From positions 124,001 through 188,000 of the forward strand of contig NZ_FZNO01000001.1 of NCBI RefSeq assembly GCF_900188025.1: a stretch of DNA of 64,000 nucleotides, written 5' to 3'. This stretch comes from Blastococcus mobilis. GTDB taxonomy: Bacteria > Actinomycetota > Actinomycetes > Mycobacteriales > Geodermatophilaceae. Positions 7,789 to 16,771 of the stretch are shown here, one piece after another. How positions within the stretch are numbered: position 1 is the first letter of the stretch; every line of letters starts with the position of its first letter. The notes beneath the pieces are model-generated. The model had not been told where the DNA came from. It saw only the letters and a list, made by a program, of their open reading frames with translations, and did no database searches. The position numbers were made by a program, and so were the translations under genes.

Positions 7789-8256
7789 GTGAGCAACGCC
7801 TCCTGGGACCGGTCCCGATGCTCGGTCGCCGGCACCCTGGCCGTGGTCGGCGAGAAGTGGAGCCTGCTCGTCCTCCGGGAGGCCTTCCTCGGCGTCCGCC
7901 GGTTCGCCGACTTCCAGCGACAGCTCGGGGCGCCCAAGGCGGTCCTGACCGACCGGCTGGGCACCCTCGTCGAGCAGGGGATCCTGCGCCGGGTGCCCTA
8001 CCAGGCCGAGGGGGAGCGGCAGCGCCACGAATACCGCCTGACCGCCAAGGGGCTCGACCTCTATCCCACCCTGGTGGCGCTCATGCAGTGGGGCGACAGG
8101 TACCTCGCCGACGACGGCGTCCCGCCGCTGTCGCTGGAGCACCGGGACTGCGGTTCCCCGGTGCACCTCGGTCTCGTCTGCGACGAGGGGCACGAGCTCA
8201 CCGGTGCGCGGGACGTCCACGCGGTGCCGAGGTCGACGGCCGTCACCTCTGGCTGA
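7789..8256 (+). CDS. HxlR-type winged-helix transcriptional regulator
   Basis: A 155-residue HxlR/MarR-like regulator. The N-terminal Cys and VVGEKWSLLVLREAFLGVRRFADFQRQL segment is the family signature, followed by the recognition helix and wing (VLTDRLGTLVEQGILRRV, then EYRLTAKGLDLYPTL). The C-terminal ~35 residues (HRDCGSPVHLGLVCDEGHEL) include two Cys and several His, as in longer HxlR members with a possible metal or thiol sensor. Start at GTG 7789. It is divergent from the acetyltransferase and the direct repeats between them are the probable autoregulatory site. Its stop overlaps the end of convergent murD by 14 bases. Confidence 0.88.
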   Translation: MSNASWDRSRCSVAGTLAVVGEKWSLLVLREAFLGVRRFADFQRQLGAPKAVLTDRLGTLVEQGILRRVPYQAEGERQRHEYRLTAKGLDLYPTLVALMQWGDRYLADDGVPPLSLEHRDCGSPVHLGLVCDEGHELTGARDVHAVPRSTAVTSG

Positions 8257-9541
8257 GGGACTCCATGCTGCGGACGAAGTCGGCCGCGCGGTCCGCGTAG
8301 TCGCGGTACTGCCCGAAGCTCGGTGCGGCGGGGGAGAGCAGCACCACGCCGTCGGGGCGGGCCCACTCGAACCCGGCGCGCACGCCGTCGGACAGCGCCG
8401 GTACCTCGCGCACGTCGAGGTCCGGTGCGCCGGCCCGGAGCGCCTCGGCGATCCGCGGGCCGCTGTCGGGGAGGCACAGGACCAGCAGGTGGGCCCGGCC
8501 GGTGAGGCCCTCGGCCAGCGGCGCGTAGTCGATGCCACGGTCGTGGCCGCCGACGAGCAGCACCACCCGCCGGCCGCGGAACGCGTCCACGGCGGCGAGC
8601 GTCGGCAGCACGTTGGTCGACAGGCTGTCGTCGACGAAGTCCACCCCGTCCACCCGGCCGACCGGGCGGAGCCGGCTGCCCAGCCCGGCGAAGTCCCGGG
8701 CGGCGGCGGCGATCCGCGCGTCGTCGTCGGCGCCGGGCACACCCAGCTCGACCAGGGCGGCGCGGGCCACGAGCGCGTTCCGGACGTTGTGCTCGCCCAG
8801 CAGCCCCAGCCCGCCCGTCCAGCCGGGGTCGTCGGTGGCGCGCACCCAGCGAACCTCGGAGCCCAGCAGGTCGGCGTGCTCCCGCAGCAGGGGGCTGTCC
8901 CCGTCGGCGACCACCCGCCGGACCCCGGGCCGCCGGCACAGCGACAGCTTGTCGCGGTAGTAGTGCTCCGGGCCGCCGTGCCAGTCGAGGTGGTCCTGGC
9001 TCAGGGACGTCACGGCGACGACGGCGGGACCGAGGACCACGTCGGTGGCCTGGTAGCTGGAGGTCTCCACGACCCACCAGTCGACGTCCTGCGGCGCCTC
9101 GGGGTCCCAGGGCGCGGTACCGAAGTTGCCGCCGAGCAGCACGCGTTGCCCGAGCCCGGTGGCCAGGTGGCCGGCGATGGCCGTGGTCGTGCTCTTGCCC
9201 TTGGTACCGGTGATGCACAGGACCCGGTCGCGGTCGGCCTCGGCCAGCCACAGCCCGAGGCCACCGGCCACCGGGACGCCGGCGGACTCCAGCGACTGCA
9301 GGTCCGCGCGCGTCCGGGAGATGCCCGGCGACTTGACGACGACGTCGCAGCCGGCCAGGGCGTCCAGCCCGCCGTCCCCCGTGGCGAGGACGTCATCGGC
9401 CGCCGGCCGGTCGTCGACCAGCGCCTGCGGCGCGATCCCGAGCGCAGCGAGCTTGCGCAGGTTCGCGCGACCCTCGACCCCGAGGCCCCAGACGCCGACC
9501 CTGCGGTCGCGCAGGTCAGACCAGGAGATCGTCGGCGGCAT
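8243..9541 (-). CDS. murD2: UDP-N-acetylmuramoyl-L-alanine--L-glutamate ligase (MurD2-like)
   Basis: A 432-residue Mur ligase: Rossmann-like N-terminus (VGVWGLGVEGRANLRKL), ATP loop ITGTKGKSTTTAIAGHLA, central ETSSYQATDV and SQDHLDWHG, and a C-terminal domain beginning GEHNVRNALVA. These are MurD features. Its neighbour is a MurL-type epimerase, and in the pathway described from Xanthomonas oryzae the companion ligase MurD2 adds L-Glu rather than D-Glu to UDP-MurNAc-L-Ala; the L-Glu preference here is inferred from that pairing, not from residues. ATG 9541 lies 26 bases inside the upstream murL, so the two are coupled. The chromosomal dcw-cluster murD would be elsewhere. Confidence 0.85.
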   Translation of the reverse strand: MPPTISWSDLRDRRVGVWGLGVEGRANLRKLAALGIAPQALVDDRPAADDVLATGDGGLDALAGCDVVVKSPGISRTRADLQSLESAGVPVAGGLGLWLAEADRDRVLCITGTKGKSTTTAIAGHLATGLGQRVLLGGNFGTAPWDPEAPQDVDWWVVETSSYQATDVVLGPAVVAVTSLSQDHLDWHGGPEHYYRDKLSLCRRPGVRRVVADGDSPLLREHADLLGSEVRWVRATDDPGWTGGLGLLGEHNVRNALVARAALVELGVPGADDDARIAAAARDFAGLGSRLRPVGRVDGVDFVDDSLSTNVLPTLAAVDAFRGRRVVLLVGGHDRGIDYAPLAEGLTGRAHLLVLCLPDSGPRIAEALRAGAPDLDVREVPALSDGVRAGFEWARPDGVVLLSPAAPSFGQYRDYADRAADFVRSMESLSQR

Positions 9542-10835
9542 ACGGCGCTTCGATGAAGTGCTCACCCATCGGGGCGAAGTACCGGTCGGTCGGACCCGGT
9601 GTGGCCGGCTGCTCGGCCCGCAGCTGGGCCAGTACGGGGTTGCCGGCGCGGTCAGGTCGGGCCGCGGCCAGCTCCAGGGCCACGCGGCACTCGCCGGCGT
9701 CACCCACGCACTCGAACGGTTTCGTGGCGGCCGTGTCGCCGAGGAGCCCGCGGAAGCGGGGCAGCAGGTCGGGGCGGTCCAGGGGCTCCCGGCCGCCGAA
9801 GACCGCGCGCAACTGCTCGGCGGACATGAAGGGGGCGAGGATGAGGTCGATGAACGCGCACTTGTCGCACTCGCCGCACCAGGCCGACGCACGCAGGGCC
9901 GGGTCGACGTGGAAGGCGCGGTTGCAGCTGCGGAACACCGGGTGGTACTCGGTCAGCCGGGCGAACCGCTCGGCCACCCACAGCTCGGAGTACGGCCGCA
10001 GCGCCGAGAAGTAACGGAACCCCGGCAGGACGGCGTCCAGGAGCCGGCGGAAGCCGGACTCGAAGTCCAGGGACTTCGAGTACTGGTGGTTGATGCCGCG
10101 GCCGTCGACCTCGATGGTCGCCGCGGACGCCGACCACTCGTTGCTCATGATCACCGCGCTGCGGTGGTCGAGGACGGCGGCGAGGACGGCGATGGCCGAG
10201 AGCACGCCGGTGACCGGCACGTGCCCGTTGAGGAAGCCCAGCTCGCGGCTGCGCAGCACCTGCGGGTCGAGCGTGCGGCCGGCCCGGACGATCGGCAGCT
10301 TCGTGACCGCCGCCGCGTCCTCGATCGGGTCGAACCGGCCGACGATGAACAGGCTGCTGTCGGGGAACCGCTGCTTGGTCTCCTCCACCACGACGACGGA
10401 GTCGATGCCGCCGCCGAACGGGATCAGCGGCCGTTCCTCGGGCAGGTGCCAGGGGACCGGCTCGGCCAGGTCGCGCCGGCCCCCGACGATCTGCAGGTCG
10501 TCGATCGAGAGGTCGTTGACGTAGCTGAACTCGCCCAGGCCATGGAGGTAGAACTCGCGCAGGAACGCGACCTCGTCCTCGGTGACGGGGGTGTCGCCCA
10601 GCTCGATCACCGGGGGAGCGCCGGTCTTGTAGTAGGAGATGCCGCTCAGCAGGAAGAGGATGCGGGCCGCCGCGGCGACGCCGGGCTGGTCCCAGTCGAG
10701 TTCGGGAGGCAGGTGGACGGTCTCCTGGAAGGAGCGGCCGTCGAGGGAGTACCGCGAGGTGATCTCGCCGGTGGCGGGTGCGATGTCCACGCCCTCGTAG
10801 GTGAACCTCTCGCCCCGGCGGTCGTCGCGCTTCAT
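9516..10835 (-). CDS. murL: UDP-MurNAc-L-Ala-L-Glu epimerase (MurL-like)
   Basis: A 439-residue protein matching the MurL family, which converts the terminal L-Glu of UDP-MurNAc-L-Ala-L-Glu to D-Glu using ATP. The stretch PFGGGIDSVVVVEETKQRFP resembles a PP-loop ATP-binding motif, in line with an adenylated intermediate. IMSNEWSASAATIEVDGRGI and the Cys cluster SAWCGECDKCAFIDL (C-x2-C-x2-C) are further marks, and SCNRAFHVDP precedes the cluster. It acts in the cytosol and provides D-Glu for peptidoglycan without glutamate racemase MurI. The murD2-like ligase overlaps it downstream. Whether MurI also exists in this genome cannot be seen here. Confidence 0.85.
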   Translation of the reverse strand: MKRDDRRGERFTYEGVDIAPATGEITSRYSLDGRSFQETVHLPPELDWDQPGVAAAARILFLLSGISYYKTGAPPVIELGDTPVTEDEVAFLREFYLHGLGEFSYVNDLSIDDLQIVGGRRDLAEPVPWHLPEERPLIPFGGGIDSVVVVEETKQRFPDSSLFIVGRFDPIEDAAAVTKLPIVRAGRTLDPQVLRSRELGFLNGHVPVTGVLSAIAVLAAVLDHRSAVIMSNEWSASAATIEVDGRGINHQYSKSLDFESGFRRLLDAVLPGFRYFSALRPYSELWVAERFARLTEYHPVFRSCNRAFHVDPALRASAWCGECDKCAFIDLILAPFMSAEQLRAVFGGREPLDRPDLLPRFRGLLGDTAATKPFECVGDAGECRVALELAAARPDRAGNPVLAQLRAEQPATPGPTDRYFAPMGEHFIEAPYAADDLLV

Positions 10836-10922
10836 CGTCGGCGAGCCTACCCGGCGGCCGCCACCGTCCCGGTCGTCCGGTGCGATCCGGTGCAGGTCAC
10901 GAGGGGCGCCGAGCGAAGACGA

Positions 10923-11393
10923 TCACCGGGCGGCGTGGGCGCGCAGCGCCGCGACGACCATCCGGTGGTCCTCCACCTGCGGGAGTCCGGAGACGACGAC
11001 GACGCCGACCGGCCCGACCGAGCGCACCGTGATGGGGAACGCCCCGCCGTGGGCGGCGTAGCGGGCTGGATGGAGACCGAACTCCGCCTCGAACGTCGTG
11101 CCTCGCTCGATGCTCGCCTGGCGCATGTAGAGGCTGCTGTGCCCGAAGCGGTCGACGACCCGCGTCTTGCGCCGGATCCACCCGTCGTTGTCCCGGCTCG
11201 AGCCGGGCAGGGCTGCGTGGAACAGCTGGTGCCGGTTGCGGCTGATGTCGACCGCGATGGGCGCGCCCCGCTCCTGGCCCGCGGCGACGAGCGCCGACCC
11301 GAGCGCCCACGCGTCGTCGTGGCTGAACCCGGAGAACTGCAGCTCCTCCTCCTCGGCGGTCAGCTCGGCCAGGGAGTACGCCTCGTCGCTCAT
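10923..11393 (-). CDS. UPF0303 / heme-degrading-domain (HbpS-like) protein
   Basis: A 156-residue protein with the UPF0303 signature: LQFSGFSHDDAWALGSALV, then APIAVDISRNRHQLFHAALP and DNDGWIRRKTRVVDRFGHSS. The fold is that of the GlcG/HbpS family, some of whose members bind or degrade heme and influence redox sensing; others have no assigned role. ATG 11393 begins MSDEAYSLAELTAEEEE. It is oriented away from the drrAB genes and separated from murL by 87 bases, so it may be the first gene of that minus-strand unit. Confidence 0.85.
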   Translation of the reverse strand: MSDEAYSLAELTAEEEELQFSGFSHDDAWALGSALVAAGQERGAPIAVDISRNRHQLFHAALPGSSRDNDGWIRRKTRVVDRFGHSSLYMRQASIERGTTFEAEFGLHPARYAAHGGAFPITVRSVGPVGVVVVSGLPQVEDHRMVVAALRAHAAR

Positions 11394-11629
11394 GGGTCCT
11401 TCCTACCGCCCCGGGTCAGGTCCCCCGGACGCGCCACCCGTCGGGGCGCGGCCCGAGAACAGTGCCGTATCCGCTTCCGTCTGCCGCCGGGCGACGTCTC
11501 CGAGCTCGCGCCGCGGAGCTGACCGGACCGCTTCCCCGGGCAGAAAAGTCGCTCGCGACCGATCACTTCACGGCGGACCCTGCGTCTGACAGGTGACAGC
11601 GGTTCGCGGGGGCCTGGGTGAGGAGTCCG

Positions 11630-12607
11630 ATGACGACGCATGCACCACTCGCGATCGAAGCCACGGGGCTGGAGAAGTCCTTCGGGGCGACCCGGGCGGT
11701 CGCCGGTGTCGACCTGGCCGTGCCGGAAGGCGCCATCTACGGCGTGCTCGGGCCCAACGGCGCGGGGAAGACGACGGTCATCCGGATGCTCGCCACCCTC
11801 ATCGCGCCCGACGCGGGCAGTGCCCGGGTCATGGGGCACGACATCCACGCCGACGGGGACGCCGTCCGGGGGCTGGTCAGCCTCACCGGCCAGCTGGCCT
11901 CGGTCGACGAGGAGCTGACCGGGCGGGAGAACCTGGTGCTCCTGGGCCGGCTGCTCGGGCTGTCCCGGAGGGCCGCGAAGGCGCGGTCGCAGGAGCTCCT
12001 GGAGGCGTTCGAGATCGCCGAGGCCTCCGGCCGGCTGGTGAAGCACTACTCGGGCGGCATGCGACGGCGACTGGACATCGCGGCCAGCATCGTCGTCACC
12101 CCCCGAGTCATGTTCCTCGACGAGCCGACCACCGGCCTGGACCCGCGGTCGCGCAACCAGGTGTGGGAGATCGCCCGGGCACTGGTCGCCGGCGGGACGA
12201 CGATCCTGCTCTGCACCCAGTACCTGGAGGAGGCCGACCAGCTGGCCGACGGCATCGCGGTCATCGACCGGGGCCGGGTCATCGCAGAGGGCACCCCCGG
12301 GCAGCTGAAGGCATCGGTCGGCGCCGGCGCGCTGCACGTCCGTCTCCTCGACCCGGGCCGCCGGCCGGAGGCTGCGGCTGTCCTGGGACGCGCGGTCGGC
12401 GCCGTGGAGCTGGAACCGGATCCGGCGGCGCTCACGGTGTCGTGCTCCGACGCCGAGCGGGCGGCGACCGGCGTCGCGGAGCTGGCCCGCGCCGGCGTCG
12501 GCATCGCCGAGTTCTCCCTGGGCCAACCGAGCCTGGACGAGGTCTTCCTGGCGCTCACCGGGCACATGGCCGAGTCCGACCACACCCTCGAGGAGCAGGC
12601 GTCATGA
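11630..12607 (+). CDS. Daunorubicin-resistance-type ABC transporter ATP-binding protein (DrrA-like)
   Basis: The ABC ATPase has Walker [10 protein letters not shown] near residue 42, Q-loop [14 protein letters not shown], signature [12 protein letters not shown], Walker [13 protein letters not shown] and the H-region [20 protein letters not shown]. The C-terminal ~90-residue extension ending [13 protein letters not shown] is typical of DrrA exporters ([12 protein letters not shown]-type GATE motif). It powers export of a lipid or drug with the membrane partner encoded next. ATG 11630 has AGGAG four bases upstream; GTG 11618 would add MRSP. The stop overlaps drrB as ATGA. Confidence 0.9.
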   Translation: MTTHAPLAIEATGLEKSFGATRAVAGVDLAVPEGAIYGVLGPNGAGKTTVIRMLATLIAPDAGSARVMGHDIHADGDAVRGLVSLTGQLASVDEELTGRENLVLLGRLLGLSRRAAKARSQELLEAFEIAEASGRLVKHYSGGMRRRLDIAASIVVTPRVMFLDEPTTGLDPRSRNQVWEIARALVAGGTTILLCTQYLEEADQLADGIAVIDRGRVIAEGTPGQLKASVGAGALHVRLLDPGRRPEAAAVLGRAVGAVELEPDPAALTVSCSDAERAATGVAELARAGVGIAEFSLGQPSLDEVFLALTGHMAESDHTLEEQAS

Positions 12608-13440
12608 ACCCGACGACCACGACAGCCGGCGGCGCCGACACCGCCGCGGTCCGCCGGGCCATCGCCTCCACCGAGCGGCCACCCCGACCCGGCCGGCTGT
12701 CGACGGCGCTCACCTTCGGCTGGCGCGGGATGCTCAAGGTCAAGCACGTGCCCGAGCAGCTGGTCGACGTCACCATCACGCCGGTGATGTTCGTGCTGAT
12801 GTTCACGTACCTGTTCGGCGGCGCGATCGCCGGGTCCACCAGCGCCTACCTGCAGTACATCCTCCCCGGGATGCTGGTCATGTCGGTGCTGTTCACCACG
12901 GTCTACTCCGGCATCTCGCTGAACACCGACCTGACCAAGGGCGTCGTGGACCGGTTCCGGTCCCTCCCCATCTGGCGGCCGGCCCCGCTGCTGGGGTCCC
13001 TCCTCGGCGACAGCGTCCGCTACGTCGTCGCCGGCACCGTGATCATCGTGCTGGGCGTGGCCCTGGGCTACCGGCCCGAGGGCGGGGCGGTCGGGGCGCT
13101 GGCGGCACTGGCGCTGGTCGTCGTCTTCTCGTTCGGGCTGTCGTGGGTGTTCTCGGTGCTCGGCCTGCTGCTCCGGTCGCCGAACGCGGTGATGAACTCC
13201 GGGTTCATGGCCATCTTCCCGCTGACGTTCCTCTCCAACGTCTTCGTCGACCCGACGACGCTGCCCGGGCCCCTGGAGGCGTTCGTGGACGTCAACCCGA
13301 TCTCGATCCTGGCCACGGCGTCGCGTTCCCTCATGCAGGGGCAGCCGGACGGCACCGCCATCGTCGTCTCCCTGGCCGTGGCGGCGGGCCTCGCGGCGGT
13401 GTTCCTGCCGATCACCACGCGCCTCTACCGCAGCCGGTAG
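12604..13440 (+). CDS. ABC-2 type transporter permease (DrrB-like)
   Basis: A 278-residue membrane subunit with six hydrophobic segments. The EXXV-like amphipathic lead ([20 protein letters not shown]), [32 protein letters not shown] and the ending [19 protein letters not shown] match DrrB-type ABC-2 permeases. It starts at ATG 12604 in a 4-base overlap with the ATPase gene. The pair forms a complete export system; the cargo is unknown, and no biosynthetic gene cluster is adjacent. Confidence 0.9.
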   Translation: MNPTTTTAGGADTAAVRRAIASTERPPRPGRLSTALTFGWRGMLKVKHVPEQLVDVTITPVMFVLMFTYLFGGAIAGSTSAYLQYILPGMLVMSVLFTTVYSGISLNTDLTKGVVDRFRSLPIWRPAPLLGSLLGDSVRYVVAGTVIIVLGVALGYRPEGGAVGALAALALVVVFSFGLSWVFSVLGLLLRSPNAVMNSGFMAIFPLTFLSNVFVDPTTLPGPLEAFVDVNPISILATASRSLMQGQPDGTAIVVSLAVAAGLAAVFLPITTRLYRSR

Positions 13441-13513
13441 GACCGCGGCGGACGAGGAATCGCCACGGTCGAGGATCCCGCGTCAGGCGCCGGGATCGGG
13501 TAGGCCTGTACCC

Positions 13514-13837
13514 ATGACCGTCAGCTACTTCGCCCTGTACCGCACGCCCGAGGACCCGGCCGCCTTCGAGGAGCACTACTTCGGCACGCACGTGCCGCTG
13601 GTGGAGAAGACGCCGGGACTGGTCGAGAACCGGGTTCACCGGGTCACCCGCCAGTTCGTCGGGCAGCCGGACTACTTCCTGCTGGCGGAGCTGGTGTTCG
13701 AGTCGGCCGAAGCCATGAAGGCCGGATTCCGGTCGCCGGAGTGGGCGGAGTCGGGCAAGGATCTCGTCGCCTGGGGAGGCATGGAGCTGGTGACCATGTT
13801 CTCGGCCGAGCCGCATCCGGGCCGCCCCGTCGCCTGA
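13514..13837 (+). CDS. EthD-family protein
   Basis: A 107-residue ferredoxin-like (dimeric alpha/beta barrel) protein: VSYFALYRTPEDPAAFEEHYFGTHVPLVEK is the EthD/REDY hallmark region (residues ~3-32) and ESAEAMKAGFRSPEW follows. EthD was found with an ether-degrading P450 and related domains occur in oxidative catabolism; no reaction is proven for this subgroup. It is complete, starting at ATG 13514, and is separated by ~160 bases from the convergent, interrupted monooxygenase gene. Confidence 0.8.
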   Translation: MTVSYFALYRTPEDPAAFEEHYFGTHVPLVEKTPGLVENRVHRVTRQFVGQPDYFLLAELVFESAEAMKAGFRSPEWAESGKDLVAWGGMELVTMFSAEPHPGRPVA

Positions 13838-13998
13838 CGGGTCAGGGGTCGACCGGCGGACCGGAGCCCACCGCGCGGTGCGCGCGTCGTCGACTGCCGC
13901 CCTCGTCGTCCCTCTCGTCCTGCAGGGGTGTCCCGGTCGCAGTGCACCGCATCCCCTGTCGGCAGAACGCCATGGACACCACCCGCGGTCCGAGCGGT

Positions 13999-15627
13999 TC
14001 AGGCGGGAACGCGGCTCGGGACGGCGCGGCCGAGCAACCGGGCGACCGCGGGGGCGACGTCGGCGACGCGGGGGAGCACGGCCGCCACGTAGGCATCGGG
14101 GCGCAGCACCCAGATCTCGTCGGGCCGGGCGCCGAGCGCGTTCGGCAGGGTCGGCCCTCCGTCGAGGTCGGCGATGCGGTGCACGGCGATCGGCAGGTCG
14201 CCGGGAAGTGCTTCCGGCAGCCGGGGGTGGGGCGCCTCGTCGCCCACGAGCACGGTGATGCCCTCGCGGGCGAGCTGGCGCAGCCGGACGAGGTCGGGCC
14301 GCCCGCCCACGGTGACCGGACAGTCGGGCACCAGGATGCCGGGGGCGGGAACGGGAACGTCGCCGCGGGCCGGTCGGCCGGAAAAGGGGCGGCGCTCGTC
14401 CGGCGTGGTCAGCGGCGAGTCCACGTATCAGAAGGGCTCGGCCAGCCGCCCGGAGTCCACCTGCGCGCGGGCGGCCGGATCGTGGGCGGCGCGCTCCAAG
14501 ACGTCGAGCCTCCGGCCGGCGTCCTCCTCCGTGCCAGGGACCAGGAAGCGCATGGTGGCGCCGGTGACCTCGAGGTTCTCGAGCGCGGCGGCGTGCCGCT
14601 CGTCGTGGTAGCTGTCGAGCAGCGTCGCGGGCGCCCAGCCTCGGGCCACGAACGCGATCTTCCATGCGGCGTTCTCGGCGTCCAGCACCCCGGAGTTCAG
14701 GCCGCGGGCGCCGAACGGGGCGACCAGGTGGGCGGCGTCTCCGGCGATGAGCACGCGGCCGACCCGCATCCGGTCCACGACACGGGAGTGGAAGCGGTAG
14801 ACCGACTTCCACACGATCTCGTAGGGGCGGTCGCCGATCACCTGGCGGATGCGCCGGTCCAGCCCACCCGACGTCTCCTCGGCGCGGAGGTCGAAGCCCG
14901 GCGGCACCTGCCAGTCGATGCGGAAGGTGGAGTCGGGGCAGGGGTGGATGAGCACCTGGCGCCCCGGATTCCACTCAGGATCGAAGTAGAAGCGCCGCTC
15001 CTGCTGCCATCCCGGGAGGTCGGTGCGGATGTCGCAGATGAGGAACTGGTCGCCGAAGGTCTGCCCGTCGAAGGACAGCCCCAGGGCGGTGCGGACGGCA
15101 TCGCAGCGCGCGCCGGAGCACGCGAGGAGGTAGCTGCCCCGCACCACGGCCTCGCCCTCGTCGGTCGCGCAGGTCAGGGCGACGGCCCCGGCCCCGTCCG
15201 CCGGACCTTCCTGCGCGATGCCGACCACGCGGTGCCCCCAGCGCACCTCGATCAGCGGCTCGGCGGCGATCCGCTCGTCGAGCAGCCGCTCGGTCTCGCA
15301 CTGCGAGATGTTGACGAACGGAGGGAACGGTGACCGCCCGCGGGCGGCGAACCGGACGCTGAACAGCTCGGTGTCGCGGTGGAACGTGCGGGCGGTCGTC
15401 CAGGTGACCCCGCGGCGGGCCACCTCGGCCCCCACGCCGACGGACTCCCAGACGTCGAGGACGTCGCGCTGCTGGCAGATCGACTTGCTGCCGACCATGT
15501 CGCGCTCGGGCCGGCTGTCGAGGACGACCACCGGCAGGCCCCAGCGGGCCAGCAGCAGGGCCGCGGTCTGGCCGACCGGGCCGGCGCCCGCGACCAGCAC
15601 GGGGCCGGCGACGGGGGAGCGGCTCAT
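13999..15627 (-). pseudogene. FAD-dependent aromatic monooxygenase (MhpA/PheA-like), interrupted by one in-frame TGA
   Basis: Read through, this is a ~540-residue flavoprotein hydroxylase: GAGPVGQTAALLLARWG (FAD-binding GxGxxG), the DG-like segment, and GRVLIAGDAAHLVAPFGARG (second FAD motif, GD), then a thioredoxin-like C-terminal domain (VRLRQLAREGITVLVGDE ... IWVLRPDAYVAAVL). The first part stops at TGA 14430-14428 after RLAEPF; the next codons in the same frame are TAC GTG GAC TCG, giving YVDSPLTTPD, which continues the expected protein. A TGG-to-TGA change at one codon explains this. The long N-terminal part (399 aa) retains both FAD motifs but lacks the last domain. Its immediate 5' neighbour, a metallo-hydrolase remnant on the same strand, is also broken. 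Confidence 0.75.
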
Positions 15628-15633
15628 GCCCGG

Positions 15634-15882
15634 TCAGCCCTGCAGCTCGGCCCAGACCTGGCGGTCGCGCTCCGCCGTCCAGATCACCGGTCGTTCGATG
15701 CCGTCGAGCTCGTCCCACAGCCGCTGCACGTCGAAGGGCAGGCAGTGCTCGAAGATGGGCCAGCACCCGAACGTCGGAGCGAGGGCCTCGTGCGTGGCCC
15801 GGAAGGCGTCCTTCAGGGAGCCACCGGAGCGGTGGGCGGCGCCGACGGTCCGCTGCATGGTGAGGAGGAACTCCCGGCCGCG
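15634..15882 (-). pseudogene. C-terminal remnant of an MBL-fold metallo-hydrolase
   Basis: About 80 codons remain: GREFLLTMQRTVGAAHRSGG then SLKDAFRATHEALAPTFGCW and PFDVQRLWDELDGIERPVIW. This resembles the C-terminal helices of beta-lactamase-fold hydrolases encoded next to aromatic FAD monooxygenases; the assignment is from memory of such neighbours and is tentative. All metal-binding motifs would lie in the missing N-terminal two thirds. ATG 15858 would give a 74-residue peptide but has no ribosome-binding site and lies inside the conserved segment. It ends six bases before the monooxygenase ATG, as expected of an old operon. Confidence 0.5.
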
Positions 15883-15885
15883 GAC

Positions 15886-16758
15886 GGCTCCACCCCCGCT
15901 CCTGACGAGGGGCCGCTCCTGGCGCGTGAGGGCCGGCCGGCGCCTGGCACGCCACTGCTGGAGGTCGAGGGCCTGACCAAGCGCTTCGGCGGCGTGACCG
16001 CGGTCGACGGCCTGGACCTCACCGTGTACGCCGGGGAGATCGTGGCCCTGATCGGGCCCAACGGCGCCGGCAAGACGACCGCGTTCAACATGATCAGCGG
16101 CGCGGTCGTCCCCACCGCGGGCCGGGTGACGATGGCCGGCACCCGGGTGGACGGCCGCAAGCCGCACGTCTTCGCCCGGGCCGGCGCGACCCGCACCTTC
16201 CAGAACCTGCAGTTGTTCAGCTCGGCCACGGTGCTCGGCAACGTCATGGTCGGCCGGCACCTGCGCAGCCGCACCGGTCTCGTCGGCGCCGCCCTCGTCG
16301 TCCCCGGCCGGCGGGAGGAGCGTGCGATCGAGGCAGCCGCGCGAGAACTGCTCGACCTCCTCGGCCTGGGCCAAGACGCCGACCGGCTCGCCGTCGACCT
16401 GCCCTTCGGCCGCCAGCGGCTGGTCGAGGTCGCCCGCGCGCTGGCGGTCGAGCCGGATCTGCTGCTGCTGGACGAGCCGATGGCCGGGCTGTCGGGCGCC
16501 GAGCGGCGGGACCTGGCCCGGCTGCTGCGGCGGCTGCGCGCCGGCGGGATGGCCATCGTGCTCGTGGAGCACGACGTCGAGGCCGTCCTCGCCCTCGCCG
16601 GCCGGGTCGTGGTCCTCGAGGGCGGGGTGCGCATCGCCCTGGGCACCCCCGAGGAGGTCCGGCACGACCCGGCCGTCGTCGCGGCCTATCTCGGGGTCGA
16701 GCCGGAGGACAGCACCGCGGTCGCGGTCGCGGAGGCGGGACCGGGCGGTTCCTCATGA
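15886..16758 (+). CDS. Branched-chain amino-acid-type ABC transporter ATPase (LivG-like), 5' truncated
   Basis: The ATPase domain is complete from LLEVEGLTKRFGGVTAVDGL: Walker [34 protein letters not shown], the weak signature PFGRQRLVEVARAL, Walker B LLLLDEPMAGL and VLVEHDVEAVLAL. There is no ATG, GTG or TTG in a sensible place upstream; the frame stays open through a linker (STPAPDEGPLLAREGRPAPG) like those joining a LivM permease to LivG in fused proteins. I infer that the permease half was lost at a junction near 15,880, where a divergent metallo-hydrolase gene is cut as well. The product could still be made from a CTG or a fortuitous start. It pairs with the livF-like gene that follows. 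Confidence 0.7.
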   Translation, partial: GSTPAPDEGPLLAREGRPAPGTPLLEVEGLTKRFGGVTAVDGLDLTVYAGEIVALIGPNGAGKTTAFNMISGAVVPTAGRVTMAGTRVDGRKPHVFARAGATRTFQNLQLFSSATVLGNVMVGRHLRSRTGLVGAALVVPGRREERAIEAAARELLDLLGLGQDADRLAVDLPFGRQRLVEVARALAVEPDLLLLDEPMAGLSGAERRDLARLLRRLRAGGMAIVLVEHDVEAVLALAGRVVVLEGGVRIALGTPEEVRHDPAVVAAYLGVEPEDSTAVAVAEAGPGGSS

Positions 16759-16771
16759 GCCGGGAGGTCCG

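Noticed and set aside
9126-11522. Plus-strand ORF of ~800 codons across murD2, murL and the UPF0303 gene
   Set aside because: It spans three genuine minus-strand genes and intergenic DNA in one frame and has no motif; an antisense shadow.
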